Assembly (NCBI GenBank): GCA_019114755.1
Contig: DXEW01000003.1
Span: 17,332-81,331 of the forward strand
Direction of reading: 5' to 3'
DNA from: Candidatus Borkfalkia faecavium
Lineage (GTDB): Bacteria; Bacillota; Clostridia; Christensenellales; Borkfalkiaceae
DNA: 64,000 nucleotides
Part shown: positions 62,990 through 64,000 of the stretch, one piece after another
Layout: each line of letters begins with the position of its first letter
Numbering within the stretch: the first letter of the stretch is position 1
Made by a program: the position numbers and the translations under genes
Notes under the pieces: model-generated
The model's database searches: none
Told to the model about the DNA's origin: nothing
What the model saw: only the letters and a program-made list of their open reading frames with translations

Positions 62990-64000
62990 GCTCCGCTCAG
63001 AATGGCAAGGGCGGGGCGGAGAGCACGGCATACCCCTCTCGTCATCCTGCGTTCGTCGCGGCAAGGCGCCAAGGCAGGCGGCGCGCTGCGTTTGCCGCCT
63101 TGCAAGCCGAGCTTTTTGTCATTCGGCAAAAGGTTGGCGGCATAGGCGAGTGACGACGAGCAGAGGGTGACCGGGCAGGGGGGGCTTCGCCCGCGCGGGG
63201 CGTCTGCCCAAAAGAATTTTCGTGAACTTAAAAATTTTCCCTGAATAATAAAAAATATTGTATTTTCCCCGCGCAAACGGTTGCTTTCTGTTTTCGTTTG
63301 TGATACTATACCGCGCGATGAGGGTTTCGCCCTCATTTTTTTATACGGAACGGGGCGGCGCTCCCGCTTGCCGCCTTGCCCGCAGCGCCTGCCGCTCCTC
63401 TTCCCAAAAAGTTCTTCGATACTTTTTGGGAGCCCTATAAGAGCGACCGAGCGGAGGGATCTTGCATAGAACAGTTGCCTGTTCCGAACACGGCACTACA
63501 CATGGCTTCCCCCTAAGGGACCTGGCGCGGAGCGCCTGATGAGGGGATACTGTCCTTGTAATAGGCAGAGAAGATGAAATAAGGATAGGTCAACCCTCAT
63601 TCGTCACGCGCAGCAAGCAGCGCGTGCCACCTTCCCCCTTAAAAAGGGTGAAGGCATGCAGGTAGGCGTTTGTTACCGATGCGCTTGCGCGCAAGATTTC
63701 TCCACTCGGTCAGTCGCGGCTGCTCCTTCCCTCGGTCGAAATGACAAGGACGGTATTATTTTAAGAGACCCGTTCGACTGCGCAGAAAAACAGGGCTCCC
63801 GAAAATCGCAGCGAAGCGAGATTTTTGGGAAAGAGGAGCGGCAGGTGCAGCGGGCGAGGCGGCAAGCACAGCGCACCGCCTGCCATGGCGCCTTGACGCG
63901 ACGAGATGAGAGGATACCGTCCTTGTTATAGGCAAAGTAGACAAAATAAGGATGAGTCAACCCTCATTCGTCACGCGCAGCAAGCAGCGCGTGCCACCTT
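62990..64000. repeat. Repeat island E (runs off the right edge)
   Basis: Contains a CATCCTGCGTTCGTCGCGGC block, a partial CCGCTCCTCTTCCCAAAAAG / TTCTTCGATACTTTTTGGG copy, a GACCGAGCGGAGGGATCTTG unit, the CTGGCGCGGAGCGCCTGATG / CCACCTTCCCCCTTAAAAAG block, a CTCGGTCGAAATGACA unit, GACCCGTTCGACTGCGCAG and a reversed CCCAAAAA-type block. A second CCTCATTCGTCACGCGCAGC / GTGCCACCTT copy is cut by the window end. No credible gene was found. Confidence 0.87.

Noticed and set aside
63673-63960. 95-residue frame at the right edge
   Set aside because: Built from dispersed repeat units found at several other sites.

Overview
The window reads as a chromosomal segment of an anaerobic, Gram-positive, spore-lineage Firmicute (Clostridia-like), most likely a gut lineage. 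The evidence is GC-rich codon use with strong GGAGG ribosome sites and TTGACA/TATAAT promoters, sporulation-lineage genes (BofA-like, YyaC-like, Soj/Spo0J), AddAB instead of RecBCD, QueH, Feo iron uptake, and a lipid-anchored PstS. No ribosomal RNA, tRNA, CRISPR array, prophage or intact transposase gene was seen. The species cannot be named from the sequence alone.

Layout. 1-13.4 kb: Rrf2 regulator (cut by the left edge), queH, a GNAT acetyltransferase, a small membrane protein, the addBA recombination nuclease, a lipoprotein, mutY and a flavodoxin-like protein. 13.5-20.9 kb: shikimate-kinase-like protein, cysS, xylulokinase, tcdA, an EF-G paralog and a BofA-like protein. 21-33 kb: a repeat island, the pstSCAB-phoU phosphate operon behind a PhoP-box-like array, a DUF368 (PopT-type) membrane protein, dxs, an RlmI-like methyltransferase and an aldose-epimerase-like protein. 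33-36.8 kb: the feoA-feoA-feoB iron operon. 37-43 kb: rsmG, a YpsA-type protein, then dnaN-rpmH-rnpA-yidD-yidC-jag, the classic origin-proximal cluster but without dnaA. 43-49 kb: an AgrC/AgrA-like two-component pair divergent from a membrane-anchored GH3 glycosidase. 49-57 kb: DnaA-box-like clusters, a parS-like array, ftsH and parA-parB. 57.7-62.9 kb: a sugar-type ABC importer (binding protein plus two permeases, no ATPase).

How the parts work together. The 37-57 kb stretch looks like the origin-proximal domain of the chromosome. Replication (dnaN, DnaA boxes), segregation (parS, ParA, ParB) and membrane-protein insertion or turnover (YidC, YidD, FtsH) lie together, but split into three DnaA-box clusters spread over about 13 kb. 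The GH3 enzyme and the ABC importer would release and take up sugars, and xylulokinase could feed them into metabolism. Phosphate and iron uptake each have a recognisable control region.

Most notable observations. (1) A roughly 230-320 bp multi-hairpin element sits directly behind the stop codons of four unrelated genes, always in the same orientation relative to the gene, with conserved loops and compensatory stem changes. (2) PstS appears circularly permuted: its N-terminal phosphate-loop segment is at the C-terminus. (3) A 283 bp MITE-like element has terminal inverted repeats that are also found in the 5' leader of the EF-G paralog. (4) The origin region lacks dnaA next to dnaN and has an unusual parS cluster. 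(5) Several intergenic islands are built from the same set of dispersed repeats.
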